Positions 11,555 through 23,565 of a stretch of 64,000 bases of DNA are shown piece after piece. This DNA comes from Escallonia rubra (lineage: Eukaryota > Streptophyta > Magnoliopsida > Escalloniales > Escalloniaceae). A program made the translations under genes and the position numbers. How positions within the stretch are numbered: the stretch's first letter is position 1; each line of letters opens with the position of its first letter. The notes beneath the pieces were generated by a model that had not been told where the DNA came from, made no database searches, and saw only the letters and a list, made by a program, of their open reading frames with translations. The stretch lies in contig JAVXUO010002328.1 of assembly GCA_033065855.1 (NCBI GenBank), positions 288,501-352,500 of the forward strand, read 5' to 3'.

Positions 11555-11950
11555 GTAATCAAAGCCTGTAAATGAAAGCTACGGCAGTTGTTGTTGTTTA
11601 CTTCCTTTACAGCAGTTTGCGTGCTTAAATAACTGTAACTCTCACTTCCTTCAAGTCTCTCTGATTGAAGATCATGTACTTATCATGTGGAAGCCCAAGT
11701 TTGCATATGTTTTGCAGCTCTGTTTCTTCATATCGTTGCTTGCTTGTTTTCCAAACACCATCATCCTCTCCCTGATCCTCTCACCCCCCTCTCTCTCTCT
11801 TTGAGATCAGCCCCTGTTTCTATCCATTTTGCATTTATCATCTTCTTCATTGATAACAGATGGTAGCTAGCTTCACTTGGGATATGGGGGGTCTTGGGAA
11901 AGTTTATGTCACCCCATCACAGTCTGAAGGTAATATCCCTCTTTGCTCAT
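11555..11950 (+). repeat. second copy of the 3835-4150 segment, with an exon-like end
   Basis: This is the less decayed relative of the segment at 3835-4150. Near its end, 11860-11929 reads from an ATG as MVASFTWDMGGLGKV and on to a good donor (GAAG/GTAATATC). It could be the first coding exon of a gene whose rest has been lost or lies beyond recognition. I do not recognise the protein. The Mutator-like insertions at 7180-11551 split the left part of this copy from 7095-7170. Confidence 0.35.
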
Positions 11951-13025
11951 TCCATGTACATTCCATTTCTCGAGTCATTTGAAGCAAGTAGTTGATCTAG
12001 TCCATGTATATTGTTCTTCTTTTGTTTTTTCTTCACATTTTAATATGGATTTTCTACTTTTGCCCAAATAGAAAATTAATATTTTAAAGTTGAAGGAATT
12101 ATTTCTTACATGGGCGGCACCGAATACCAAAGGATAAAACTTAAAAATTAATTATTTGAGTTTTTTTTTTGTAGCTAAAGTGATTATAGCGACACTATAA
12201 TCACTTAAAATAAATTATTTGAGTTTTATTTTTTATTTTTGTCACTAAAGTGTATGCTTTTTCGCCTTTTTCACGAAAAGGAAAGAAAGAAGTTGGAAGA
12301 TTGTGATCGATGTAAGGTTACGTGTTCTATTCGATTGATGCAATATATAGCTGCCTAATTTTGTTGGTTTGAATGGGGTTTTTTTTTTTCATAACTAGTT
12401 GAATATGAACCATGGATAAACAATTGATATATGTTGCCAAATTTATTTTATATTTATGCAGTTCATATAATATAATTGTTTGGAGAGGAGCCTCTGTAAG
12501 AGGCAAAATATAAAAGTGCGATCACTCTCTCCTCCTTACAAACTCTCTCTCTTCTCAGTTTGTATCTGTCATCACCGTCAATTTTTCGGCATGTGGTGAT
12601 GTGGTAGCATAGGTTGGTCTTGTTTAGTTAGGGTTTCGTGTGGGATCTTGGTAGAAATGGGGAGCTGGACGGCCTTGTTACGACGGTGCTTAATTGGTCC
12701 GGTTGATTTTCACTCTCCGGCTCCAGAGTTCGATTGGAGTTGAACAGGGTTTATGCTGTCGCGCTTTCTGGGGTAATCCTCGATTAGATTGTGGGTGGTT
12801 TAGGGTGTAGGTTTTTTTGCCTTCAGGGTTGGTTTGTGGGTGTTGCCGTGGGTTTGAGTTGGACGGTGAGTCTAAGGCAAGGCTTTTCTGCTAGGGTTTT
12901 TTGTTTCCCCTTGCTCCCTCAGATGATCCACATCCCCCCTTGCCCTAAAAAGGTTGGCTGGGTTTGATTGCCGGTTGTTAGTTGTGATTTTAGGTGGTTT
13001 CGCTCTAGATTCCGTCGGTAAGGAG
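11951..13025. other. intergenic, promoter-like or LINE-leader-like stretch
   Basis: AT-rich to about 12480. Then comes a TATA-like tataaaag, a CT-rich run (CTCTCTCCTCC) and about 480 bp of G/T-rich DNA with no long open frame. The composition suggests an untranslated leader, possibly of a LINE, which is cut on the right by the transposon beginning at 13026. No gene is supported. Confidence 0.4.
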
Positions 13026-14432
13026 CAGTGTTATTAAAAGCGCGCCTAGGCACAAGGCGCGCTAAGGCTCACCACCCGCGTCTCGCCTAGGCTAGGCTCA
13101 GCGCGTTCAAGAAGGCGTGTGCCTGGACTCATCAGGCGTAAGGCGCTGCGCGGCACGGGAGGTGCACGTCTAGGGGGTGTTGAGCCATGTGTTGATGATT
13201 TCGATGGCAGTTTCTGGCGACGTGGACATGCCGGAGAGAGCGAGGACGTTCGAGTTGTTGATGGAGCGGGCGTCGCCGGGCGAGAGGCAGGTGGCGACGA
13301 AGACGCCGGGGAACTTGTTGGCGAAGATGGAGACGCCAACGCTGGTGCCGCAAGCGACGAGGCCGAGGGTTTGGGTGGTCGTGGGGGAGGCTGCGGCGGA
13401 GCTTACGCGGTGGCCGATCTCCTCGGCGATGGACTAGTACTTGTCGGTGCCAAGATCCTCGACGTCGATGCGGAGGGAGCAAATCCAAAGGGGTTGATGG
13501 TTGTGACAGAATTTTGGACTCATCTGCTTAATGGTCGGCTGGAATCTAGTTTGCAATTGTGCTGTGCTGGAAATCCTTTCAGAATTTTCTTGGTGAGACC
13601 GAAACAGTTGCTTTGTTGTTTGGCTTCTCCAAATAAATTGATATCATTTCTTGAAAATATAGAACATCGTTTCGTTTAGGCACAATTGTGAAAATATAGC
13701 ACATCATTCATGGGTAGCTACTATGAGACTCGTGTGTTTTAAACTTTAGAGCAAGTATTACATGATCTTAATCATTTTAAATCGTTGTAACAGGAGTCAA
13801 ATGCGATATTAGGAGGGTTTGTGGAACACAGTACTATATATGGAGCGGTTATAGATGATTGGAACCATTATTTCTGAACTACCTAATATTTTTTGCTTTT
13901 AGAAACCTTGATGTTACAATAGTGACGAATATAGTTGTATTGAAAAAAGAATACATACACGGATAACAACTCCATTCAGTAAGCATCGCGTGAATAAATT
14001 GAAAACAATATAAACAAAAGTTGTAGCAGTCTTGCAAAAAACTTAGCCTCAAAATATTGGTCATGACATAACATATTTTCTAAACAAAAGCCCTACTCAA
14101 AAAGAGGTAAATAAAAGGGGAAGTGACATTTGAATTTCTCTTTTATCGCTAAAAATCTTAAAAATCACCTGTACAACTTTTAGAGACAAAAAAGAGCATA
14201 AATATTATCATCTTTCCCTTTCCAAATAAGTACTCCACGTCCCAAATATCAACAATTCTGACCCATCATGATTTATTTTACTTAATTTTATTATTTTAAT
14301 GCACTATTATTTATTTATGTTTTATTTATTTTAATATTGCTCCTTACTTCGAAAAGGCGCGCGCATGCGCCTTGTGCCTAGGCTCTAGGGACCTTTTGCG
14401 CCTTAGGTGCGCCTGCGCCTTTAATAACACTG
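13026..14432. mobile_element. hAT-like non-autonomous transposon carrying a host gene fragment
   Basis: The left end is CAGTGTTATTAAAAGCGCG and the right end, inverted, is CAGTGTTATTAAAGGCGCAG. The TIRs continue with CCTAGGCACAAGGCGC on both sides, giving about 60-80 bp of GC-rich inverted repeat. The CAGTG...CACTG termini suggest hAT. The flanks do not show a clean 8-bp target duplication (GTAAG against GCAAG at best), so the superfamily is provisional. No transposase is seen. The interior holds a DRT102/RpiB fragment (13170-13485) and AT-rich filler. Confidence 0.7.
13170..13485 (-). pseudogene. captured fragment of a DRT102-type RpiB/LacAB sugar isomerase gene
   Basis: On the minus strand the segment reads LRIDVEDLGTDKY, one in-frame TAG, then SIAEEIGHRVSSAAASP, GLVACGTSVGVSIFANKFPG, VFVATCLSPGDARSINNSNV and ETAIEIINTWLNTP, ending in another TAG. 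This is the RpiB/LacA-LacB fold of plant DRT102 (DNA-damage-repair/toleration protein). It includes the VxCGTGxG-like phosphate-binding loop and the family's ANKFPGVFA...N.NVLALSG core. The N- and C-terminal parts of the family are absent. No ATG begins the homologous frame. GC content is much higher than in the surrounding element. It is best read as host DNA picked up by the transposon. Confidence 0.75.
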
Positions 14433-15168
14433 TGCAAGACAATAACATGTAAACTGCACAGCATATGTCTAATTTAATGGCCAGAATGGATGAAGCATGT
14501 TTTGACCACACAATACAAAGCTACGTGAAGAGATTCTCAATTGGCACGCACAACGCAGTCTAACACAAGTAGGTTTTTTGATGTTGGTTGACATGAAGAG
14601 CAGCAAAATAAAATGAAAATCGGCAGCCAGGGGAGAGCGTTGGCAGCCAAAACAAGGCGTACGGTTCCACTGTGTGGCACGAAAACTTAGGCCAGCGCAA
14701 GAACAAATTCTGACGCTATATCAATTGACTGAAAATAAGAAATCGTGAAGAACTCATAAATCTGATCAAGAGATAGACGCTCAATCAATCGATTTCAAGA
14801 TTTTAATTCACAGATGCCAGAAAGAAATTTACGTCATACTCGTAAAAAGACATTCAAAAAACAAATGATTAATCAGTCCAACGCTGATTCATAAGTCAAA
14901 AACGGTAAATCATTACCTCTAATTGCACGATTAAACCCAAAATTGTGATCTTCTCAATCCAATTGTATCAAAAGCCCTAAAAATTAATATACCCAAATAT
15001 TTCAATTAGGTTCTAACAATAAAGAAAATTCATATGGTTCCCTACTACGAATCTTAATCCAATAATCGAATTGAATTCAAAGGTCTCTTCTCTCTCTAAG
15101 GATTCTCTAGAGACTTTTCTGAACTTTGTTGGGTTCTCATAAAAATATTGTACGTAACTAAGAGACAC
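14433..15168. other. intergenic, nothing recognised
   Basis: AT-rich DNA without a credible open frame, repeat or transposon end. Confidence 0.5.
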
Positions 15169-15547
15169 CTAAAAGATATATATTTATATTGAGTTTTTGC
15201 CCTTAATAATCTGTTTTTAAAACTTAATTATCCCATTTTGAACCTTATTTACCTGTGTAGCCCCTTTTTGAAAATCGTGGTTTCAAAGTGAGATTTCAAG
15301 GGAAGAAAACGTGGTTTGAAACAGAGATTTCTTTTGAAATCTTGTTTCGTAACAGAGATTTCATACATTTTCAAAAGAAATCTCTGTTTCAAACCACGTT
15401 TTCTTCCCTTTAAATCTCACTTTGAAACCACGATTTCCAAAAAGGGGCTACACAGGTAAATAAGGTTCAAAATGAGGTAATTAAGTAATTAAGTTTTAAG
15501 AACAGATTATTAAGGGTAAAAACTCAATATAAATATATATCTTTTAG
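15169..15547. repeat. long foldback (inverted repeat), about 170-bp stem
   Basis: The left arm 15169-15339 and right arm 15369-15547 are close reverse complements over almost their whole length, around a roughly 30-nt loop. Shared words include CTAAAAGATATATATTTATA, CTGTGTAGCCCCTTTTTG and GAAACAGAGATTTCTTTTGA. A further partial copy of the arm's outer part (TTCTTAAGGGCAAAAACTC) follows at 15549-15570. It could be a foldback MITE or a hairpin source of small RNAs. No clear TSD was found. Confidence 0.8.
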
Positions 15548-15570
15548 ATTCTTAAGGGCAAAAACTCTAT

Positions 15571-18500
15571 TTATATTCCTAAAACAATTAGAATTTTAAA
15601 ATACACAATACGTCTCCAATCTCTCTATTTTTTTTTTTTTTATATATAAGCTTTTCAATATGTGGGGTCTAACAGTATATTTTCTATTTTATTGCTTCGG
15701 TTGTTTCTTTAGCGTTATATATATGTTTTATCTCGAAACTGTTTTTTTTTCATCTTGTAATTTGAAAATCTCCTGAAGTGCGTAGAGGATGTGATCAGTT
15801 GCAATCACAGAAATCCTTCTATTGATGGCGTTTGGAGTTAAAAACAAATGTTTGTATTAGCCGAAGAGGGTACTGAACTAGTGGTGCGTTTGCTGGATTT
15901 AATTTGGACATATTAGTTTGGAAGCTGTGACTTGACGAGACTGAATAATACGAACAAGGGGTGGCTAGGTTGACTTAATAGTGGACAGGTGGCGATGACG
16001 AAAGGACAGAGGGGAGAGAGTTAAGAGGGTAGTTTCAATGTTGCTCTGGCAATAGTTCTAATTGCTCTGGCAACAGGGAGTGCCATATAAAAACAAATCT
16101 AAAGTTGATAATTAGTAAAAACGAACTACAAAAAAAATTATTAAAAAAAAAAGGAACTATCACTGGCTCAGAAAAAAAACAGGCCGTGACTATAAACTTT
16201 ACTTATCAATGTCCTTATGTCTTTATGATTTGCGTTTACACTTAATTTCTAGTCACCAAATCTAACAAGGATATATTCAATAAGAAGAGCGTTTGTTATA
16301 AAATGGTGCAATCTTTAACCAACAAAAATTTTCGATGTTGGCAACTAGCTATTCACCCCACCCCTTCCCGTCCAATTATTGGTTAGTACTTATTGGTGTT
16401 AACAAATTTACAGGTCGGACAATCCTATGCTTGTCGCACAATATTGTTTCTCATTTAATTTTCACATAATATCCATGCCGCTCTTCGCGATGAATAAGCG
16501 AGGTGTCTGACAATGTCAACGCTAAAAAGACTCGTCACAGAAGAAGGTAGGTGAAAGATCCGAAAGCACGCGAACTTATATGAGGAATTTTCACCTTGCC
16601 CTGAAGGAGTTGTTTGACATTCTCCGGATCGAGAGATGACAATGATTCCGAAATTAAGTTTAAGAACTTACAAAGCCCGTGAGCAACTAATCGATTGCAA
16701 AGAGAGAGAAAAAAAAAAGTTGTTTACTTGCCCAAATTTAGGAAAGACGGTCCATGTTGCCAAAGCAATAACAAAAAATCGATTGAATAAAACTACCCTC
16801 GGCACAATAAGTACCCTTCGGGCATTAACAACCCCATGCAGGCAATTTATCGAACACCTTACGAGCATTAAGGAACCTCACTTCTAGCGTGCAATGGGAT
16901 GGAAGAAGTAACATTTACAGCACAAACCCAATAACTACAAGAGTCGACGACTGGTTTCCTTTGAAACATAAAAACTTTTAGTTATAAAAATGATCCTTTA
17001 CGTACCCAATGTGTTCCCAAAAGATGTGCTTGGTTTCAATAGAAAACCGTGTGCACGTCAATGTTATGACGAGAACTGGTGGTGCGCTGGATGCGAATGG
17101 AAGGATGGTCAATGCTGGAGGCGAAGCAAATGTAGTACTTGCAAGCAAAAATCATACGAGCAATTCATCAACTCAAAGGGGATACTTTAAATTTGGGATT
17201 TTGCTCTGATAAGTTAACCCGTGATTATGTTACATATCATCCACACATGATCTATCTTTTTTGGGGGGCAGGGTGGAGTTGGGGGGGGAGAGAGAGAGCA
17301 CGGACTCGAGAACATTCTCACACACATATGGCCAGCAATCTTTAAACGAGGCTCCCAGACCCTATTCCCAATAGATCCCACCAGTCTGGACGATGTTAGG
17401 GTCAGTGCAAACTCAGTGCATCAGATTGTGGCATTACACGTGAGACCCGTTGTGTGACCCAATGCCTATAGCCTCATGCACACCTCTGCACTAGGCACCC
17501 ACACAATGAGTCCGTGACAACACACTGAAACAGCACAAGAAAGCTGAATAACCAAATTTCAAGTATTGGTAGAAACTAATGCCTTAATCAAATTACCAAA
17601 GTGAATACTTGTGGTTGTGAAAGTCAAAACAAAGAAACAGTCAAGTGAATAAAGTACGAATTATATAAGCCACAAAAGGTCCTTGGCTTCTTTTCATTAC
17701 CACTTCTTGTACGCTGCTCAGCATTTTCCTCTGCCATCTTGATATCTTCGGAAGGACCCACGTGCATCTGAAAAGGTGGAAAAGGATAAAGGATACTATA
17801 AATATGAGAGGGCCAGTTTTGCAGATCTTCAACTTTGCAAATTACAGTAGTATCTCCTGAGAAAACGAAGCCACGAGGTTCAATAAGCTAACAAAAAGTT
17901 GACTTAATTCCCACCAAAAAGAGACATACATAAGTTAATTGAATTGCTCCCATTAACATAGTAGAAAAAGAAGATGAGCGGAGTGGAGCAGAAAGGAAGT
18001 AAAGGGTAAACAAACATAAATGCCCCCTCAACTATCAACGTGGCTACTCTGTCCCTAATCTCTGTCCCTAATCCATCGCAAGGCTCATTCTCGCGTAAAT
18101 GAGGCACGAAGGGCTTTACTGTTGGGTCCACACGCTGAACCCAGAACTTTAACCCTTCTGTCAATACACCATTAAGAAGTGGATGGAAAGGAGGCACATG
18201 CTTATCATGTCACTCATATTGATTTTTTCTAGACAAAGTGCCTCCTTCTCACCCGTAACTCTTCCACCCCCATCTTAGGAATCCGTATTAACAAATTGCC
18301 AGAAGCAAACCATCTTCATTGCTCAACACACTGCAGAGGTTAACAAATAACAGAGACACCATCAACTAGTATCTTCACTGCATTCACCAGAACGCTACAC
18401 CACCAAGTCAACCACCCAAACATGAGATTTTGAAAATCAGATGGTACTTGGATATGCAGTATGCACACACGAACGCCTGTATGCATCTTTCAAAAAACAA

Positions 18501-20595
18501 ATCTGCACCAATTTACAAAATTTCTTTTCCAACTTAAAAGTTCCTCAAAAGTTTCTTCTGTTCTTTTTACTCTCGTCATCTCATATATGTATATTTTCAT
18601 CAACTTTATTCCCAATTCTCCACACAAGCATAAATTTCCCAAACTTCATTTCTTGTTTAGACATTTGTAAAATGTGATTAACCAAACCTCAAAATCACGT
18701 TCGATCCCTTCACAACGTTGCCGTCATAGCTGCTCCAAGCCCAGCCATATAGTCACTGAATTCTTGCCATTGCTTCCCCAGATACAGATGTTTCGATAAG
18801 AAGTAACATTTGGGGTGGGTCAGTTGTGGTGGAGGTTTAGATTACGGGTAGGGTGAGGGTAAGGGCGGGGCTTCGGAGGAGGGTGTGGGAGGCTGGCATA
18901 TCAGCATGTGTGGGAGGTTAATTGTGCATGGTGTAGAAAGAAGGGAGAGCTACAGATCGAATCTGTGGAATAAAAATGTCGAATGGAAGGAAAGTGGCCT
19001 TCGGGTTGTGGTTTTCGTGAATTGGAGTGCTTAGTAAGGGCAATCGTGCCATATTTATTAAGGGGGTATCACCGCAAGTTGATAGCTGAGCAGGTGTTTC
19101 CGTATCTATCCAAAACAACAGTAGCAACTGCCATTGCCACTTAATGGCCCCAATCTCCTATCCTCTCAATGGGCCCATAGGAAAGTGAATTTTCGATTTT
19201 ATAACCATGTCTAGCCATTGTAGATACAGCTTAATGCATGATCATGGCCCCCTCAACTATGATAACAATGCAAGCGCGATACAAACAGGCTGCAAAAGGA
19301 CTCGCACACCGACATTAAATATATTTCTTTCACCGCAAAAGGCACAACCCTACCTACTGACAATGAATCATAATCACTGCTTTCCAAGTCCTTGAGCAAG
19401 AAATCAAGAACATTGGAAGTCAAAACTAATACAATTAGTAAGTAACTTGTGTGTCAAGGCATGATCACATGAAATTAAAAACTGGCAAATTTCATGCGTA
19501 GTACAAAACTATAGAACACCATGAAATAGAAGAATAGGGGAAACATACATGGGGCTGCATTTCCATCCTTCCACCAATGATTATCAACCCCCTATAGTTG
19601 CTTATGGAGATAGCAATCTCCTATGGTGGCACTATGCTGGAAATTCCGCTGAGAAATAAGTAAAAGGACAAGTTACAAATAAGAGAGGACGATTAACTAC
19701 AGAAAAAAAAAAATTGACTGGAAATTGGTAGAAGTAACAGAAGTAAGCCATTGATAAATTCACAGCAAAAAGAGATAAAAAAGAACTAAGAAAGCAAAGT
19801 ACCATAAATCTCAGCGATTGCACCTCCAAAATTGTCTCCCATGGGTATGGGAGGTGGTGATCGGAACACATTACAGACTAACCCGGTGTAACAACGACCA
19901 GAACCTGCTTCTGTACTTGCCCAGGGTTAGAACTTCAATCAATTGCCTGTATGGCCATGGCTAAAACATGTCTGCTGGACGAAACGCAGAACTTGTACAG
20001 TAACCTCTGCAAGTACACACCCCTCGTCCACACCTAGCTTGAGACTTTAAAACGCAACCCCATGTAGATACAAAGTGAATCCCATAAGTGGTTGCGAAAA
20101 TCAAGACATGGGACTGCAAAGCACAATAAAGGATTTTTCATGGAGAATGGAGTGGCTTCATAGTTCTAGTCTTTTGGCCAGTGCTTCCACCAAGAAGCTC
20201 GTGGATTTGTAGGAGAACATGACTGCATTGACATGGATGTTCCCACTTGGGAAAGAAGGTCAGTGGAAGCTAATGTTGCCCCCTCTTTACATCGGATGGC
20301 TTGGTATTTGAAGAGGAAGGACCTTTCCGGAAGCAGAGAACGGGCTTTGGCGCAAGAAAAGAGCTACTTTCTTCAGACAAAATGTAAGCGGAATAATATA
20401 CATGAAATGCAGTCCTGAAGCCTTTTTAAGATCGTGAAGAAACCGACATCATCCTACAGATAACGACACTTATCTAATTACCACCCACTACATTATTTCC
20501 AACAACTCCAAGTGTCGAGTGCAAGATCGTTGCTTAGATACTAGATAGCCTATGCAAAACGGCTTTAGCTTTTTTAGAAGGAACCCGGAGATGTA
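15571..20595. other. gene-poor stretch downstream of the PPR gene
   Basis: No gene can be built with confidence. Exon-like minus-strand segments occur near 17690-17765, 18710-18800, 19800-19880 and 20160-20350 and are discussed as a finding. Low-complexity purine runs lie at 17280-17300. A 66-codon cysteine-rich frame at 16990-17190 is not convincing. Confidence 0.4.
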
Positions 20596-23565
20596 CTACC
20601 AATAGTCTCCGCAAGTACATAAACCACCTTGAAACTCATGAAAACGAGTCCGATCCCTTACAATTATTACCCTATTTAATACTCTGGAAACTATTTTCAT
20701 CCAGTAGTGGCAGTCCAGGCAAGTCCGGAGATTCTTGGACACCCGAATATCATTCCCAGGGCTAGATTTTAAGATTGCATATGCCAATGCCAACTTTTCG
20801 CTGTGATAAATCAAATTATCCTCCTTTTCCTCCTCAGAAACATCCATTAAAACCAACTCTGTTGTAGGTTTGAACCCCTCAACTCTGGTTCGGCAAATCA
20901 AGCCATCCAACACCTTATATATTGCTTCCGTCTCAGGGTGTGACCTATCACCTGCCTTAAATTGATGAATAGCATCACCAAATTCAACCCAACTCTTACC
21001 ACCATTCTTACGAATCCCCTTTCCCTTCATCATGTCTCTCACTCTCTCAGCACTATCCCACTTCCTTAATGAGCAATAAATATTAGATAGCAAGACGTAG
21101 TCTCCACTTTCAAGCTGTGAAAGCTTGGCAACTGCAACTTCACCCAGGTTGGGAATTTTGTGAATTCTACAAGCACTAAGCAATGACCTCCATATAACAA
21201 TGTCAGGCTCCATAGGCATTTCCTTAATTATAGCATAAGCTTCTTCTAGGAGCCCAGCACGGCCAAAGAGATCGACCATTGCACCAAAATGCTCAAGTTG
21301 TGGCTGAATTACGTAACATCTTCTCATAAGATCAAAATAATTGCGACCCTGATCAACCAGACCACAATGGTTACATGCTCTTAGAAGTCCAATAAAAGTA
21401 AGAGTATCAGGCAAAACATCGTCCGCCTCCATAGCTGAGAACATTGCAATTGCATCTAAAGCAAGTCCATGAATTGCTAGGCCATTAATCATTGCATTCC
21501 AAACAGAAACATCATTGTTTCGGACTCCGTAAAAAATATCACATGCTATTTCAATTCTTCCGCATTTTGAGTACATGTCTATTAGTGCAGCACGCAAAAT
21601 GTAATTTAGTTGAATCCTTTTCTGAATCAGTAAATCATGTATCCACTTGGCACGATTAAGAGCTCCAATTCGTGCAGATGCATTGATAATGGATGCGAAT
21701 GTGAATCCATCAGGTTCAATGTTTAAGCTCAACATCTCTCGGAAGATACTGAATGCCTCCTCAAAGCGTGCATTTCTGACATAACCTCCAATCATTGAGT
21801 TCCATGAGACGAGATCTCGGGTTGGCATTCTCTGAAATACTATCTTAGCAGTATCAATTTCTCCTATCTTCATAAAACTTGCAACGATCAAGTTGGCTGG
21901 GACCAGACCAAAATTACAGCAGGGAATTTCATTCAGCAACTTACGTGCGAGATCAAGACAATCACAAGATACATATACTGATATAAGCAAAGATGCAAGA
22001 GACGGGCATGATTTATACCCAAGTTTAATAAGCCTAGTGTGCGTTTCGGTTGCAGTTCTTAATCTGGGAGAGACTCTGCATGCTTCAAGAACACGGAAAA
22101 GCCTTTGATGATCTGAAAGAAATGCCTCGTATAAGAAAAGCTATTTAAAGTTCAGAAAAGCCGCCTATAGGCACCATTTTAAGTAAAAGGGTGCATTGTT
22201 GTAAGGCGAAAATAAGATAATCGTAATAAAAATGATTATGTGATGCAAGACAAACGGACCAAGCAGCATTTGAAAACTCAGACGTAAAATATCCAAGTAT
22301 ATTTGAGGTGGTTCTAGCTCGCAATTTATGTGGATATATAGGAGAATACAACGTGAAATGTTAGCCCCTGGACGAAAATTGAATGGAGTTCTTATAGGGG
22401 TATGAGGCACTCTTTCGCATATCCAAGTCGGAAATTCTTGCCTTATGAAACTTACGCGTGAATATCTACAAGAAGATAAAGGGTGCTCAAGTCATCTTTG
22501 TCTTGTATTACACTGCTGAACCATATTTAAACCTCAAACCAAGCAGATCTAGTCATGCTATTACAGGATGCTCAATATCTTCATGTATTCATTTTGATCC
22601 ATAACACAAGTTTCAGTTCGTATCTAAGACTTTCAAGAAAATTCAAGGTGATACAAAGTGATGACATAACAGGTACCAAGAAAATATGATTAATACAACA
22701 GGTTTGACTCTCATGCTGTTCAGTTAGTCACAAAGACATCTCCTCTTTGTTTTCAGAAAATCTTCTTTGAGGATTGCAAGAAGAACCGTTTCAATACTCT
22801 TTTTTTACAAGAGGAGTCCATACCCTGAAATGCACCTAATGCCTCCGTTTCAACATATTGTTCCTGTTTAAAAATCAAATATTCAAAGCTTCACATTCCA
22901 AATAATTGCTCAAGGTCAGTGCTCATTTTTTAACTGTTCAGTATGCTAAAGGCTAGAATTGGAACATCCATGACACTTGACAGTACATATTTAGAAAGGG
23001 GGCAAAGTTATGAAACATCAAAAATAGAAATAGGATAGCCTTTCTGGGATTCTCTAATCGGTTATTGACACTTTCTGCACTTGCGCATCATAAGTGGCAC
23101 GAACACCAATTATTATGTGCATAAAGCAGCTGCATGGAATGCAGAGTGCCATTAGGCATAGGGCTATCCAAAAGAACTAGGGACAAAAATTATGAGACGG
23201 GGGGAATCCATTATCTACTGATCATTCTGATCCAATAGAGTGGTGGTGGGTCTATGCCAAGCTGAATGACATAATCTACTGTTGTATATTCTTAGTTTTC
23301 TTATGTCTTGATTAAGCCCAAGAAAGGATTAATAAATAAGTGCATCAAGATTAAGCTGGTTATACAATGGCAGTAACCGAAAGGAGTAAACATCATATTC
23401 AATCATCGTCATAAGCAAGAAATGGGCATTGAACTGAACTAATAATCAATGGAGAAGCAGTAAACATTGACCTGTATTACTGATTCTGGGAACGATGGCT
23501 GCCATGGTGGATATCTGGCAGCAACGCTTCGGCAAACAAGTGACCCTTCTCGCTATGAGTTGCAT
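20596..23565 (-). CDS. DYW-class pentatricopeptide-repeat protein
   Basis: Two coding exons: 23565-23472 (94 bp) and 22112-20596 (1517 bp), with a 1359-bp intron and matching phase, giving 536 residues. Exon 1 (MQLIARRVTCLPKRCCQIST) is basic, free of acidic residues and looks like a mitochondrial transit peptide. The joined frame continues DHQRLFRVLEACRVSPRL. PPR units follow (for example LVSWNSMIGGYVRNARFEEA and DVSVWNAMINGLAIHGLALD), then the E/E+ region and the PG-box-like GIRKNGGKSWVEF. The DYW deaminase domain carries HSEKLALAYAIL and CLDCH (the HxE...CxxC zinc motif) and ends CTCGDYW. From memory it resembles Arabidopsis At5g50990. Such proteins bind organelle RNA and the DYW domain can catalyse C-to-U editing. 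The RNA target is unknown. Confidence 0.93.

Noticed and set aside
16990-17190. 66-codon cysteine-rich frame that could be a small secreted peptide
   Set aside because: No signal peptide, no recognisable cysteine pattern, and another frame of equal length overlaps it.
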